This document shows, in pieces, positions 1 through 9,620 of a DNA stretch of 64,000 nt; position 1 is the first letter of the stretch, and each line of letters starts with the position of its first letter. The DNA is from Isoetes taiwanensis (taxonomy: Eukaryota > Streptophyta > Lycopodiopsida > Isoetales > Isoetaceae), in the NCBI GenBank assembly GCA_021234155.1, contig JAJEKV010000060.1, positions 4,324,451-4,388,450 of the forward strand, written 5' to 3'. The translations under genes and the position numbers were made by a program. The notes under the pieces are model-generated. The model was not told the origin of the DNA and did not search any database. It saw nothing but the letters and a program-made list of their open reading frames with translations.

Positions 1-474
1 TTCGGGTTTTCGAGGAAAAACCCTAGCGATAAAATCTCGACGAGGGGCTTGGACAATGCGAGGCTGCTAAATGTTCCCACAAAACAAACCCACGCTCCAC
101 AGAGAATCCCGAAGTCGCGCATCACCCCTAGACCTGCACATCACCAACAAAAAAACCAATAGAAAAAAACCTCGAAAAGCGAGGGGCTGATCATGCGTGC
201 CACGCGACAAAAAACAACATTTGGGGCTGGTCACGTGTGCCACACGACAAAAAAACAATATTTACAATAATATATACATTAAAGGAGGGCAGGTGGGAGT
301 CAAGGGAACTGCTGAGAGAGGAGAAAACGCCAATGAGAAGTCGATGAAGAACCTACAAGAAATAGCGATCCCCAAACGAACTGGAGCCCAGGAAATACAT
401 GCAATGCATGCATGCATGGGAGAATGCATGCTCGCCTCTTCGAGAATACCTATCCGATTGCTCAGATCGATGGC
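1..474 (-). mobile_element. Hairpin-ended non-autonomous element, copy IV (truncated by window)
   Basis: Reverse-orientation copy of the family at 3,969-4,989, 31,719-32,797 and 52,658-53,468. It ends at 474 with the family's terminal palindrome (GATC..GA, short loop, TCGGAT), followed inward by the ATTCTCGAA motif and the GCATGCATGC-rich head. The conserved GTCGCGTGGCACG segment occurs near 200-250. The other terminus lies beyond base 1. No protein of its own is evident. Confidence 0.75.
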
Positions 475-645
475 ATTAGTTGCCCAACCTCCACAAGCAT
501 CAAGAAGACAGAGGAATGTTACCTTATTGGATACACACTCATAAATTGCATTTGAGCAAACACGATCAGAGCCTTCCTACAGTGACTACAAAGAAGAAGT
601 GCACCAATCATACAAGACCATGAGATCTTGTCAAGCTCCATAGTA
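475..645 (-). pseudogene. PPR protein fragment (left duplicate)
   Basis: Mirrored copy of 52,487-52,657. Reading on the minus strand gives pentatricopeptide-repeat text of the plant PLS type: a block like KISWSCMIGAL, then ALIVFAQMQ, then after a one-base frame change TFLCLLDACGGWA. It stops exactly where the hairpin-ended element begins at 474. PPR proteins are organellar RNA-binding factors, but this is a non-functional remnant. The rest of the gene on this side lies beyond the window. Confidence 0.65.
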
Positions 646-1869
646 CATTGGCATCAAATTTATATCAGCTAAAGGATGGGTCAATTCTAGAAAAAGCTCA
701 GCCTAAAAAGTACGTTTATTAAATCATGCCTAAGATGAAAAATCAATTGTCTAACCAAAAGAAATTAAAAGCAAAATAATTTGGTGCCCAAAAAGCCAAA
801 AACCTTAGGTCATATTCATATGGAAAAATACAAAAATATTTTTCACCGCCAAAAGAACGATCAGTAATAATGGTCGTCAGATCATGAGATATATGTGCAT
901 TATGAGATCGAAATGGATGACTATAATGCGCATAACTCCTCCTATATGCAAAACAATTTGCAAAGGTATTCTATAAGGGCGCGTCTTTTTTCTCTAATTC
1001 ATTCATCCTCTTGGCAAAATGCTAGGATAAGAGAGCAATTTGGTTCTAGCGCATGTCAAGAGACTGTGGACTCCAGGAAAGGCAATCCTAACATACCATT
1101 TAATGCTTCCGAGTTGAAATTTATGTCTTAATTAATTTAGCATACTCAAACAAAGTAACTTACTGCCTAAACTCGAGCGTCGGGAAAAACTTTTCACATT
1201 ATCTAAGAGAGTACATTGAAAGCTAATTAACTAAAAAGGCACTCCAGAATGCTGGGATAGTTTTTAATTCTACAAAAATCGCAAGCGTAAGAGCAACCAT
1301 CGATTTTTCAGCTCTGTTCTATTCAGCTTGTGACGCATGGAAGTTCCATGTTAGAATCATGATCACAGTATATGCTGATGGTTACAAATATTATTATCTG
1401 GACAAGAATGGGGTCCTGATGCTATTTAAGAGGCCATTGGCTGCAAATGGCGGAAACATCACACGCCTTTAGTTGCTTCCTCCTTGTTTGCTATCTTATT
1501 ATTTAGTTGCTATGTGGGTCAGTTGCTATGTGGGTACCTTGCTCTTCATTATTCAGTTGCTATGTAAAATTATCAATGGAAATGACCCAATGCCACTTCA
1601 CCATCCCTGACATGCTGTGTAATTGCGAGGGCTCCAAGACCCCCCCAAAAACCTATTAGCTTGCTATTCTCCCCTGCCATTATTATGGTGGATTTAAACC
1701 GTGCACAATTGTCGTGGCCTTATCTGTCGATCATTTTAGCGACAATGCTAAGTGTGTAAATTGTTATTTGTAAAGGATGGAAAATGAATTAAATCTAATG
1801 ATCACATGCCATGTCTTCTAGCAGGCGACAAATCGGATGTTTTGGTTTCATGTTCTATGAGTCATGATC
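646..1869. other. Non-coding part of the inverted duplication
   Basis: No supported gene. Short open frames here have no recognisable motif, although the 1,330-1,470 stretch reads in part like protein (YADGYKYYYLDKNG). The whole segment recurs in reverse at about 51,290-52,486. A short local duplication of the words AGTTGCTATGTGGG and AGTTGCTATGT occurs at 1,504-1,565. Confidence 0.5.
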
Positions 1870-2274
1870 CAGCAAGACAACTCTGGTTGAAGAGATCTTG
1901 ACAATTGATGTGAAGCCTCGATGGAAAAAGGGAATTAAAATAACATTTCCTAAACAGGGCAATGAACAACCAAATGTTGTTCCTGCTGATCTAGATTTGT
2001 GATTGACGGAAGACCATATGAGGTTTTCAAAAGAGATGGAAATGGCATGATGGTTACCAATCACTGATGTTATCAACCCAGCTTATGAAAAGGTTGTTTA
2101 AAAAGAAGGAATGTCCATTGCAAAAGAGCCTAGAAAGAGGGGCAATTAAAAAAATAGGTTTGATACAAAATCCCCCTTTACTTTTTAGCTCCAGAACAGA
2201 GAGCGGGTCTAAAGAAAATTCTTGGAGGACCTAGTTTAGCTGAAACTGTAAATGTTTTTGCCTTCCCCATGGAA
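1870..2274 (+). pseudogene. DnaJ (Hsp40) C-terminal domain pseudogene, left copy
   Basis: The plus strand translates to the C-terminal substrate-binding domain of a type II Hsp40/DnaJ co-chaperone. It reads VEEILTIDVKPRWKKG, then KITFPKQGNEQP, then after a frame slip VIDGRPYEVFKRDGNG, then ITDVINPAYEKVV and, near the end, LKKILGG. These blocks occur in the family order. The J domain, the G/F region and about 25 residues between the MMVT and ITDVINP blocks are missing. Several stop codons and frameshifts interrupt it (for example TAA after EKVV and after KRGN). It is a dead gene piece carried inside the inverted duplication. The usual protein is about 340 residues, so only the last third is represented. 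Confidence 0.8.
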
Positions 2275-2935
2275 TGCTGAGGACATTGCAACTGCCTTTT
2301 GCTTTTTACTCCTCCATGAAATAGCTCCTCCTCCAAGGTATACAACATACCCAGATGTTGATATTCTTGTGCTCAAATCACCTGCCCAATTTGCATCACT
2401 AAAACCAATTAACCTTAAATCATTAGAGGTAAAGGTTATGTCATGTAATGGTGTTCCTTTCAAGTATTTAAGTACACGTTTTGCTCCTTCCCAATGTCTT
2501 CTTGCTGGATTATGACAGAATCTGCTTAAGACATTTACCACATAAGCTATATCTGGCCTGGTATTATTTGACAGATAAAGTAGACAGCCTATCAATTCTC
2601 GATAGGGTACTTCATTCATATCTTCTTTATCTCTTTCAGTTTGTTTTGCTTCAGTTAATTTATGCCCTGGTACAACTGACGTCTTGGCTATTTTTGCATT
2701 CTCCATATTAAACCTCTTCAACATATTCTGAATGTGTCTGCTTTGTCTCAATGCAAGCTCATTTTTTTCTCTGTTTCTACAAACTTCTATTCCTAAGAAA
2801 TGTCTTAGTTCCCCCATGTCTGTCATTTCAAATCTTCTCTTTAGAATATTCTTGCACCTTGTTAGCAGATCAACATTGTTCGATGCCATTATACAATCGT
2901 CAACATATAAGGCTATTATGCAAAAAAGTTCTCCA
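2275..2935 (-). pseudogene. Copia reverse transcriptase (C-terminal part) and RNase H
   Basis: The open frame reads GELFCIIALYVDDCIMAS, containing the catalytic YVDD of copia reverse transcriptase. It continues with TDMGELRHFLGIEV, the connection region with YRELIGCLLYLSNNTRPDIAY, and the RNase H block FSDANWAGD followed by TSGYVVYLGGGAISWRSKKQ. The normal continuation SS-T-E-A-E-Y is replaced after VAMSSA by sequence of the inverted duplication, so the RNase H catalytic Glu region is lost. The frame stays open about 12 residues into the duplication by chance. The upstream RT half (fingers/palm) is deleted. Confidence 0.9.
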
Positions 2936-3222
2936 TCCTGACTTGCCTCCTGCTCTAGATGCTCCAGCACCTGCTCCTGCATCTCCAGATGCTGTTGTCC
3001 CTGTTGCAGCCTGCCCTGCTGCTCCAACAACTGAGCTTGATGGCCCAGTCCTTGTAAGTACTCCAGTACCTATAGTTCCTGTTGGATCTACCAGCTCCCA
3101 AAGGTCCTCCACCTCTAATATGTGAGTTATAGCATCCTTCCTCACCTGGAAGCCTGGACCTCCCTTGTAAACATCCACAGTGTTTAGCAATGAAGCACCA
3201 AATCTGCTAGACCTATTGAAAA
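2936..3222 (-). pseudogene. Copia gag-like remnant with low-complexity linker
   Basis: Directly downstream of the primer-binding site on the minus strand, an open frame reads FQVRKDAITHILEVEDLWELVD. This resembles the N-terminal part of plant copia gag (UBN2-type), where a W/F-x-x-W-K-x-x-M core precedes a D-L-W-E-L-V motif. It runs into an Ala/Gly/Thr-rich stretch. Read on the plus strand, the same DNA is Pro/Ala-rich like the linker that normally precedes copia RT, so a small inversion is possible. The first codon of the open frame is GTG, so no start codon is assigned. This frame is offset by one base from the RT frame. Confidence 0.5.
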
Positions 3223-3234
3223 GCTCTGATACCA
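3223..3234 (-). other. Primer-binding site of the copia element (initiator tRNA-Met)
   Basis: The minus strand reads TGGTATCAGAGC, complementary to the 3' end of plant initiator tRNA-Met. It lies one base inside the LTR end and fixes the LTR boundary and the element's orientation. Confidence 0.9.
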
Positions 3235-3235
3235 C

Positions 3236-3822
3236 TGTTGAATTTAAGAAAAGGCAATGATAATCTCAAGATACAAATGTGATGCCTAGCAAGATTTTTT
3301 TTAATCATAAGAGCACATTGAGTTCAACTAATGATCTAGTGGAGAGCCACAATATGGTCACTAATCTCCACTAGATCATGTACAATTTTTGCAATCATTC
3401 TATTGCAACTCATGGAATGTAATACAATGATATTATTGTCAATAATCCAGTTTAACCTTTAGAAAAACATATAGCATAGTTACTCTTCATCGGGCATTGA
3501 CCCGATCACTGTAGCACCATTGACTGGCCAAATCGTCGCCTCAATACCACATGCTCAACTTGATTCAATCATCTGTCAACTGTCTGCAGGTTCATACAAT
3601 ATGTAATCATCATTCCGGCGGTTAAGGAAGGGATTTTCTTTCCTATCCGGGCTCAGTCTGTCGTCTCCATATATCCCACAGGATAAACTCAAGAAATAAG
3701 ACATCTTCGAAATTATCCCACAGGCTTATCATTGCAAATGAGCTTTTGAACCATTGAAACATATTTTCAGTTTTAATGTTAACTTCTTGCAACCATATTG
3801 ACACTAGGTATGATTCTCAACA
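3236..3822 (-). repeat. Copia LTR (587 bp)
   Basis: Bounded by TGTTGA at 3,236 and TCAACA at 3,817-3,822, perfect 6-bp inverted ends, next to the primer-binding site. The outer boundary rests on the inverted ends alone, because the second LTR is absent and no target-site duplication can be checked. It contains a perfect 15-bp inverted repeat, 3,331-3,345 with 3,365-3,379, separated by 19 bases. This would fold as a long hairpin in the RNA if transcribed. Confidence 0.75.
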
Positions 3823-3968
3823 TGCACATTGAAGTTGAACATTGAACTAGCAACAATTGCTCAACCCTTATACATATAGATGAGATCATCATGATTAAAG
3901 TTGTCTGGCCTACTGCCACTGCTTCTCATAGGCAGACTTATTAGCTCAACTTTTTCATGCAACATAAT

Positions 3969-4329
3969 CCCATTGATCCGAGACATCGGATCGCCATTCT
4001 AGAATGGGACGAGCATGCATGTTTTGCATGCATGCGGGCGGCGCATGCTCGTTCTGGTTAGGAGTTCGCTATTTTAGGCGCGTTTCTGCATCAACGTCTC
4101 ATCGGCGCTTCCTCTTCTCTCTCAGCAGTACCTATTTCTCTTTGAATTATTTTCCAGGCAGGGGAGGGGCTTCTTCCTGCTTGGTTTGGCCAATTTGGCG
4201 TTTCTTTCATGCTGTCCTTTTCCGGCCTTTAGCCTTCGTCTTGTGACCTTCGTCCTCGATCCTAGTTTGTAAGGAAGTCCTTTGGTATTCGGGCGGTTTG
4301 TTGGTTTCATGCGAGTCCCATTCTAGAAT
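3969..4329 (+). mobile_element. Hairpin-ended non-autonomous element, copy Ia
   Basis: Starts with the palindrome GATCCGA-GACA-TCGGATC, then ATTCTAGAATGGGAC, then a GCATGCATG-rich head. It ends with GCGAGTCCCATTCTAGAAT, the inverted form of the start motif. It carries the purine block GGCAGGGGAGGGG but lacks the GTCGCGTGGCACG middle segment seen in copy Ib. It abuts copy Ib with no spacer. No coding capacity is recognised. The asymmetric inverted ends plus terminal palindrome resemble non-autonomous Helentrons. That family assignment is inference. Confidence 0.7.
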
Positions 4330-4989
4330 CCCATTGATCCGAGACATCGGATCGCCATTCTAGAATGGGACGAGCATGCATGTTTTGCACGCATGCGGGC
4401 GGCGCATGCCCGTTCTGGTTAGGAGTTCGCTATTTTAGGCGCGTTTCTGCATCAACGTCTCATCGGCGCTTCCTCTTCTCTCTCAGCAGTACCTATTTCT
4501 CTTTGAACCCACCCTCCCCCCCCTTCTTTGTTTATTATATTTGTCGCGTGGCACGCGCGTAATCAGCCCCTCCACTCTGGGAGGTTTGTTTTGTTTTGCT
4601 TTTTTGGTGTTGGTGATGTGTAGGTACAGGTTGGCGAGCGGCATCTGTTTCGACTTCTCCATTCGTGGGTTTTTGGGAGCGATTTCTCTGCCTTGCGTTT
4701 GTCTAAGCCCCTTGCTGAAGGTTTATCACTAGGGTTTTTCCTCAAAAACCCGAAAGGGCGGGGTTTTTTAATCCCGGTGATAAGCTTTCGGCAGGTACAC
4801 CAACCAAACATCTGTTAGCATTGTATTTTTGGGGTCCAAATGATATAATTGGATTTTCCCTTTATTTTTCATGGGTAGTTCGCATGTGTGCGGCTACCCA
4901 CTATCCACCATTGTAGAAAATCTGCTGAGATGAATGAGAAGCAAGTCTACGGGCGGTTTGTTGGTTTCATGCGAGTCCCATTCTAGAAT
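4330..4989 (+). mobile_element. Hairpin-ended non-autonomous element, copy Ib (tandem with Ia)
   Basis: Same palindrome, start motif and end motif as Ia. After the shared head (about 4,330-4,507) it diverges into CCACCCTCC, the GTCGCGTGGCACG segment, and a region with a strong secondary structure: AAAACCC...GGGGTTTTTT nested inside GGTTTATC...GATAAGC at about 4,720-4,792. The tail from 4,950 matches the tail of Ia. Ia and Ib therefore look like two deletion derivatives of a longer parent, such as the 811-bp copy at 52,658. Confidence 0.7.
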
Positions 4990-6825
4990 TACATGATTTA
5001 TAACCTTCAGTAAATTAGAACTCAACTTAGATCAATGTCTGCACATTCTAACCTACTGACACTGCTTCTCATAGGTTAGGTTTTGCAGGATTATGAGCTG
5101 GATTTCCATCAGAGGGAAATGTTACCTCTAAAGCCGGAGCAGGGTATGTACAGCACGACATATTCTTTATAACAAAGGATGGCTATGGCTATAACCTTGC
5201 AGTTCTTGCTTATGATATCACAAATGGCGAGTCTTACTCTGCAAAAACAATGTGGCAGGCAGATCAGACAATATGATCTTAATCATTGAGAAGATGAGGA
5301 CTGTTTGGCAGACCTATACCCTAAACAGGAGCATGAAATCCTTGCAAGTTAGCAACTGTGGTCCAATACAGACTCCAAGATCTTTTATTTCTAACACAGA
5401 CTCTAATTGTCATTTCTCCGGGATAAGAAAACAGGATTTGATGCATGAAGGTGTGCTGGAAATTTGACGTTTGATGGCATTAGGCACAAAAAGGTTAAAA
5501 AAAAAAAGAAAATTCGTTGTTTTTATTATAGTATGTTGCACAGTTCTGGTTGTTAATAATTCTGGATAAGAAAACATGATTTGATGCTGCACGGCTTGCC
5601 AGAATTCTAGACCAGATTTGGTAATGGAGCATTTATTGAAGCCACTAGTTCAGAAAGCAAAAGCAAACTTGTATTTTCAATTGGAGTTTTAGAGTAAAGC
5701 CTTCCATCATCTCTCTCTTGTCTCCCCCTTTCAGTAAGATGGATTCAACTCACATATTTGAAATTGCCTTTGCATTTGTTTGATATAGGGGCTTCAGATT
5801 TATGTGCTTCCGGTTCAGCTATGGTGGATGATGCAAAGAATTGGTGGGTTCACAAAGTTTACAATTCTTTACTGTTTAGTAACTTGGAGCTGAGTTTGGA
5901 AGGCTTGCAGAAGGCCTGTCTTGGTTATTCTATGCCATGAGCTAGCAATTAAAATTTCACAACAAAACATGATTGCAGGTAAACTTAAACTCTGTGGGCT
6001 TATGAACAATCTTTTGATTCCAATATTACTTTTATTTCTCATTGTTGTTTGTCCGATCTATGAGATTGCATGACTTCTGTTGTGGATAATGGAAATAGTT
6101 ACTCACTTCAATTTGTTCCAGGGATAAGCATGGAAGATATATGCACATTTGAGAAACAATACAAAATGTTCTGATGATGAGCATAAAGATCTATGACAGA
6201 GTTGAGATTTAATTACTTTACAGGCCATATATATACGCCCATCTCTATTTTGATTAGTTGCCTTAGAAGGCTGATGTAAAATATCTATTGGAGGATTTGG
6301 AGTAATGGTTCCTTCAAATAAACAGAAAAATGATTTTCAAACCTTGGGCAAGCATCTTCTCCTTCAAGATCATTTTGCAATGGTAAAAAGCTCATTGATT
6401 TATAGCGATGAACAACATTGATCAGTGATTGTTCAGACTGATTCTTGTAGAATCTTGTAGTTGTTGTGGTTCCTACCTAGTCTCATAATTCTCTTTTTAT
6501 TTTGTATTAAAAGACAGGACACTAGCTTGTGCAATCAGGCCTTTTCTACCATTATAAATGCTTGCCTAACCCAAAGCTATATGGATGTATGCAATTGGAG
6601 AAAAAACAACGAGGATTTAACCGTTTGTTCATTATTAATAAATTCTATTACTACATGCTACCTCATATATTAATATTGGTATTGCTATAATATTATATGT
6701 CTAATTCTATGCAATGTTTCCAGTTCCATAATTTGAGCACCTCTAGTTTGTTAGATTTATGAGGCTATGATACATCATCCATCATTAGAGTATTAGGTAA
6801 TGTCTATATCTACACCCCTACACCA
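4990..6825 (+). other. Spacer without a supported gene
   Basis: No gene is recognised. The stretch 5,045-5,075 (CTACTGACACTGCTTCTCAT) repeats 3,909-3,931 on the other side of the tandem element pair. A short imperfect duplication (ATAAGAAAACAGGATTTGAT) occurs at about 5,422 and 5,566. Open frames at 5,252-5,467 and 5,758-5,940 are short and show no known motif. Confidence 0.4.
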
Positions 6826-7425
6826 TCCTTAAGGCCCCAAAGGGGCCATTTTTTTTTAATTAACACAAACTATTAATACACAACTACCATTAACATTATT
6901 AACACAAACCATTGCATTTAACACATTTAAATTAAAATCCCCCTTAAACCCCCTTTGGTTTGGGTGCATATTCACACGGGGGGTGACTCCGGTCAATGAG
7001 AGCTGTTGGATAGGCATATTCACCCCTTATTCCTTAATCTACACCGTACGTAAAGTTCCTCGTTTGTGGGGTATGCAAGTACAAAATTTGCTATAATGTA
7101 TAACAAGATTCGCAAAATACTATAAGATTTCAAGCGGAATACTATATGGTGTTGATTTTGTACGTGCAAAATACAATTATGAGGGCTCTCCCTGCCCTAC
7201 GTCACCCCCCGTGTGAATATGCACCCAAACCAAAGGGGGTTTAAGGGGGATTTTAATTTAAATGTGTTGGACCCAATGGTTGTGTTAATTAATGTCAATG
7301 GGAGTTATGTGTTGGTTGTTAATGTCAATGGTTGTTATGTGTTGGGGGATTTAATTTTTATATGTTGGATGTTAATGGCTTGTGTTGCAAAAAAATTTTT
7401 TTGGCCCGGGGACGTCCCGGTGTGA
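6826..7425. mobile_element. Foldback/MITE-like element, copy 1
   Basis: Two long arms in inverted orientation, about 6,859-6,988 and 7,201-7,390, share the words GGTTTGGGTGCATATTCACA and CCCCCTTAAACCCCC. They enclose about 210 bp that include CCTCGTTTGTGGGGTATGCA. The ends show GGCCCCAAAGGGGCC. No protein is encoded. Two relatives lie at 8,281-8,680 and 13,101-13,567. It is a structural class call (long-TIR non-autonomous DNA element). Target-site duplications were not resolved. Confidence 0.7.
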
Positions 7426-7914
7426 CAAAATTTTAGAATTCAAACCAGAAAAAAACTAGAATTCATTTGAGGCTTTCATCACCTGTAGCTTTTGAATTTC
7501 ATCACAATAAAACAAATAGAACATAAGTAAAAGTTACCATAAAGATAGAGCCTTGGAAGGATCTAGAAGCCTTGGAATTTGCTTAATAACTGCCTCAAAA
7601 TCTAAAAAAGCATGGTAATTTTTTTGCAAGCTTCATTCGGAATGAGCCATAAAACAATATCCAATAGCGCAATCCTGTATTAATCAGCTGGTAGGTTGTG
7701 AAAGCCTACCAAACCCGGCTGAAAAATTGCTGTTTTAGCATAGATAACTTAACCAAACATATCCATATCATACACTATCAAAAAAATCTCGGAGAGAGCT
7801 TTCCAACGCAATAAAAATCATCTCAAACAGAGCTCTGGATCAAAAGTTATGATAAGAAATGTGTTGCCGGCGGGAAAACTGCACTACATGCGCCCTTCAA
7901 GCCTTTCATGTGCC
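7426..7914. other. Spacer without a supported gene
   Basis: Nothing recognisable is seen. The end of the stretch (about 7,780-7,860) resembles degenerate text near 19,440-19,500 (AAGCTCTC words and TCATAACTTTTGAA/CAAAAGTTATGA), which could be an unrecognised dispersed repeat. Confidence 0.3.
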
Positions 7915-8142
7915 CATTATGCACCACGTACACAAAAAAAGGGCTTTTGTTATAAGCCATTGGTTGTTGACCATTACGCACCACACGCACAAAAAAAGGG
8001 CTTTTGTTCTGAGCCATTGGTTGTTTCCCATTATGCACCACACACACAAAAAGAGGGCTTTTGTTGTGAGCCATTGGTTGTTGACCACTATGCACCACAT
8101 GCACAAAAAAAGGGCTTTTGTCGTGAGCCATTGGTTGTTGAC
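7915..8142. repeat. 57-bp tandem repeat, four copies
   Basis: Four units start at 7,915, 7,972, 8,029 and 8,086, each beginning CAxTAxGCACCAC and containing AAAGGGCTTTTGT and GCCATTGGTTGTT. A few bases of a fifth unit follow. The period of 57 is a multiple of three, so several frames on both strands stay open over the array. No start context, splice logic or domain supports a protein, so these frames are treated as by-products of the repeat. Confidence 0.9.
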
Positions 8143-8280
8143 CATTGGAAAAAAAAAGAGGCTAAAATCAATGGCTCAGAAATGGTGCACTCTAGATGTA
8201 CGCATTAGTACATCCATTTGAATACATCAGGAAATCATAGGAAAACTTTAGTAAAAAACGTACAAAAACACAAAGAAAAC

Positions 8281-8680
8281 CCCCTGTTATTATGCTACAT
8301 ATTCACAAGAGGGGTTACGTAGGGCAGCGAGAGCCCCAAAAAATTTACAATACATGTACAAAATTAACACCATTAAGTACATTCTCTCAAACCTTATAGT
8401 ATTTTACAAACCTTAATATACAGTATACAAAAACTTGTACATGCATACCCCACAAACGAGGATTGCTATGTACGATCCAAATCTTGGAATAAAGGGCAAA
8501 TATGCCCATCCGACAGCTCTCGTTGCCCGGAGTAACCCCCCGTGTGAATATGCACCCAAACCAAAGGGGTTTTAAGGGGGATTTTAATTTAAATGTGTTA
8601 AATGCATTGGTTTGTGTTAATAATGTTAATGGTAGTTGTGTGTTAATGGTTTGTGTTAACCTAAATGTTGTTCATGAATT
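8281..8680. mobile_element. Foldback/MITE-like element, copy 2 (one arm lost)
   Basis: The right arm (about 8,528-8,665) matches copies 1 and 3, including CCCCCCGTGTGAATATGCAC. The centre with CCCCACAAACGAGG is present. The left arm is reduced to CACAAGAGGGGTTACGTAGG. It is preceded at 8,281-8,305 by CCCCTGTTATTATGCTACAT, which resembles the terminal repeat of the SINE family below, so the left arm may have been replaced by another insertion. Confidence 0.6.
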
Positions 8681-8929
8681 TTGATATTTGCTTTCCATCA
8701 ATTCTGCTCAGTTCACTGCCAAAAGCTTTATAATAAGCTCCAAGAACTCAAAAACTTAGTATTCTCTATCTCCTCCAAAATCTCTCTCTGAAGGTCTATA
8801 TACGTCCAGATTGATATAATTTTCTTATGTAACACAGACTATATTTAGTAGTTCACATTTGTTTTAGCCAATTTAAAGTCTAAAGCAATGTCGCAACTGC
8901 CTTTACTTTGTTGTTTTGCTTTAGAGACT

Positions 8930-9100
8930 AAATCTACATTTAGTTTTTACTTTATTTGAATCATTAGAATTAAATTAAATGGTTTTTTATCGTCCACGTC
9001 GATTAAGAGACCTATGGGACCCAATTCAAATAGCACGGCAAACATATTACTGTCAGGATTACCCCCCTCCCCAGAAGTATTTTGAAGGGACAAACCTTGG
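8930..9100 (-). mobile_element. LINE 3' tail fragment
   Basis: On the minus strand the words TTGGGTCCCATAGG and CGTGGACGATAAAAAA occur in the same order as in the 3' tail of the LINE at 42,280-42,340, followed by an AT-rich tail. It represents only the last about 150 bp of a 5'-truncated copy. Confidence 0.55.
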
Positions 9101-9170
9101 CAGTAATAAGAATGCCAATAAACTGTACAAGGATACATCACATATATCATAGTGGTAGCCTATCATAAGG

Positions 9171-9620
9171 TTAACCGATGAAGATGTGGTGGGCAATAAA
9201 AGTCAAAGAAGGAATACGCATGTTAGATATCACATACTAGTGTTGAAAATTGTCTTTGGAGTGGTTATGCATAATTGATAATAGGTTTCTTTTTTGCCAC
9301 ATATGGGTCATCCTAATACAATTTCAATGTGGCACAACGTACTCCTCTTCTTTGTGATGGGTCATGAATCATTCTCAGTGGTGTTGTTCTTTTGTTTTTT
9401 GTCGCAACAATTTAGACAGTTGTCGACGGCTATGAGAGAAGACATCATGTTAGATGCCTAACATAAGGTTGATTTTATGTGGTGTAGTGGGAAATTAGAA
9501 GTTCAAGAAGGAATAAGTATTTTAGATACCACATACAGAGCGTCTAGAACCATCATTGTGGTGGTTATGCAAAACAGATAATAGTCTTATTTTTGCCACA
9601 TAGGGCATTTTAATACAGTG
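9171..9620 (+). repeat. Degenerate direct duplication, period about 290 bp
   Basis: The block at 9,171-9,330 recurs at 9,463-9,620. Shared text includes AGAAGGAATA, AGATA(T/C)CACATAC, GTGGTTATGCA and TTTTGCCACATA in the same order. No coding meaning is apparent. Confidence 0.6.

Larger units (their letters stand above)
1..2274. repeat. Left arm of a >2.2 kb inverted duplication
   Basis: This stretch is the reverse complement of 50,885-53,113, with scattered substitutions and small indels. For example, about 17 bp near 1,300 are missing from the partner arm. Both arms carry the same DnaJ pseudogene, the same PPR fragment and the same hairpin-ended repeat, in mirrored order. Similarity on the inner side ends abruptly at 2,274, where a copia RNase H coding sequence begins. 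On the outer side the arm runs off the window, so its true length is unknown. It is a segmental inverted duplication or two insertions of one composite element. The direct alignment is certain, the mechanism is not. Confidence 0.9.
2275..3822 (-). mobile_element. Truncated, internally deleted Ty1/copia retrotransposon
   Basis: On the minus strand the order is LTR (3,822-3,236), primer-binding site, a short gag-like segment, a low-complexity stretch, the C-terminal half of reverse transcriptase, and RNase H. Protease, integrase and most of gag are missing, as is the second LTR. RNase H stops at 2,275, where it is fused to the DnaJ-containing duplication. The TGTTGA/TCAACA LTR ends and the tRNA-Met primer site are typical of plant copia elements. 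It is non-autonomous and dead. Confidence 0.85.

Noticed and set aside
2481-3125. Plus-strand frames of 69-124 codons opposite the copia RT
   Set aside because: Antisense to clear RT and RNase H motifs. Only the Pro/Ala-rich part is noted as a possible inverted linker.
3207-3235. Gag start at 3,235
   Set aside because: The first codon is a GTG within the primer-binding site region, so it is not a credible start.
4122-4811. Proteins of 62-82 codons in the hairpin-ended elements
   Set aside because: Frames are not conserved between copies and overlap on both strands.
3969-4989. Tandem repeats as two LTRs of a miniature retrotransposon
   Set aside because: No primer-binding site or internal domain lies between the units. 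They abut directly and end in inverted motifs.
7847-8221. Four overlapping frames of about 80-120 codons on both strands
   Set aside because: They are explained by the 57-bp repeat period being a multiple of three.
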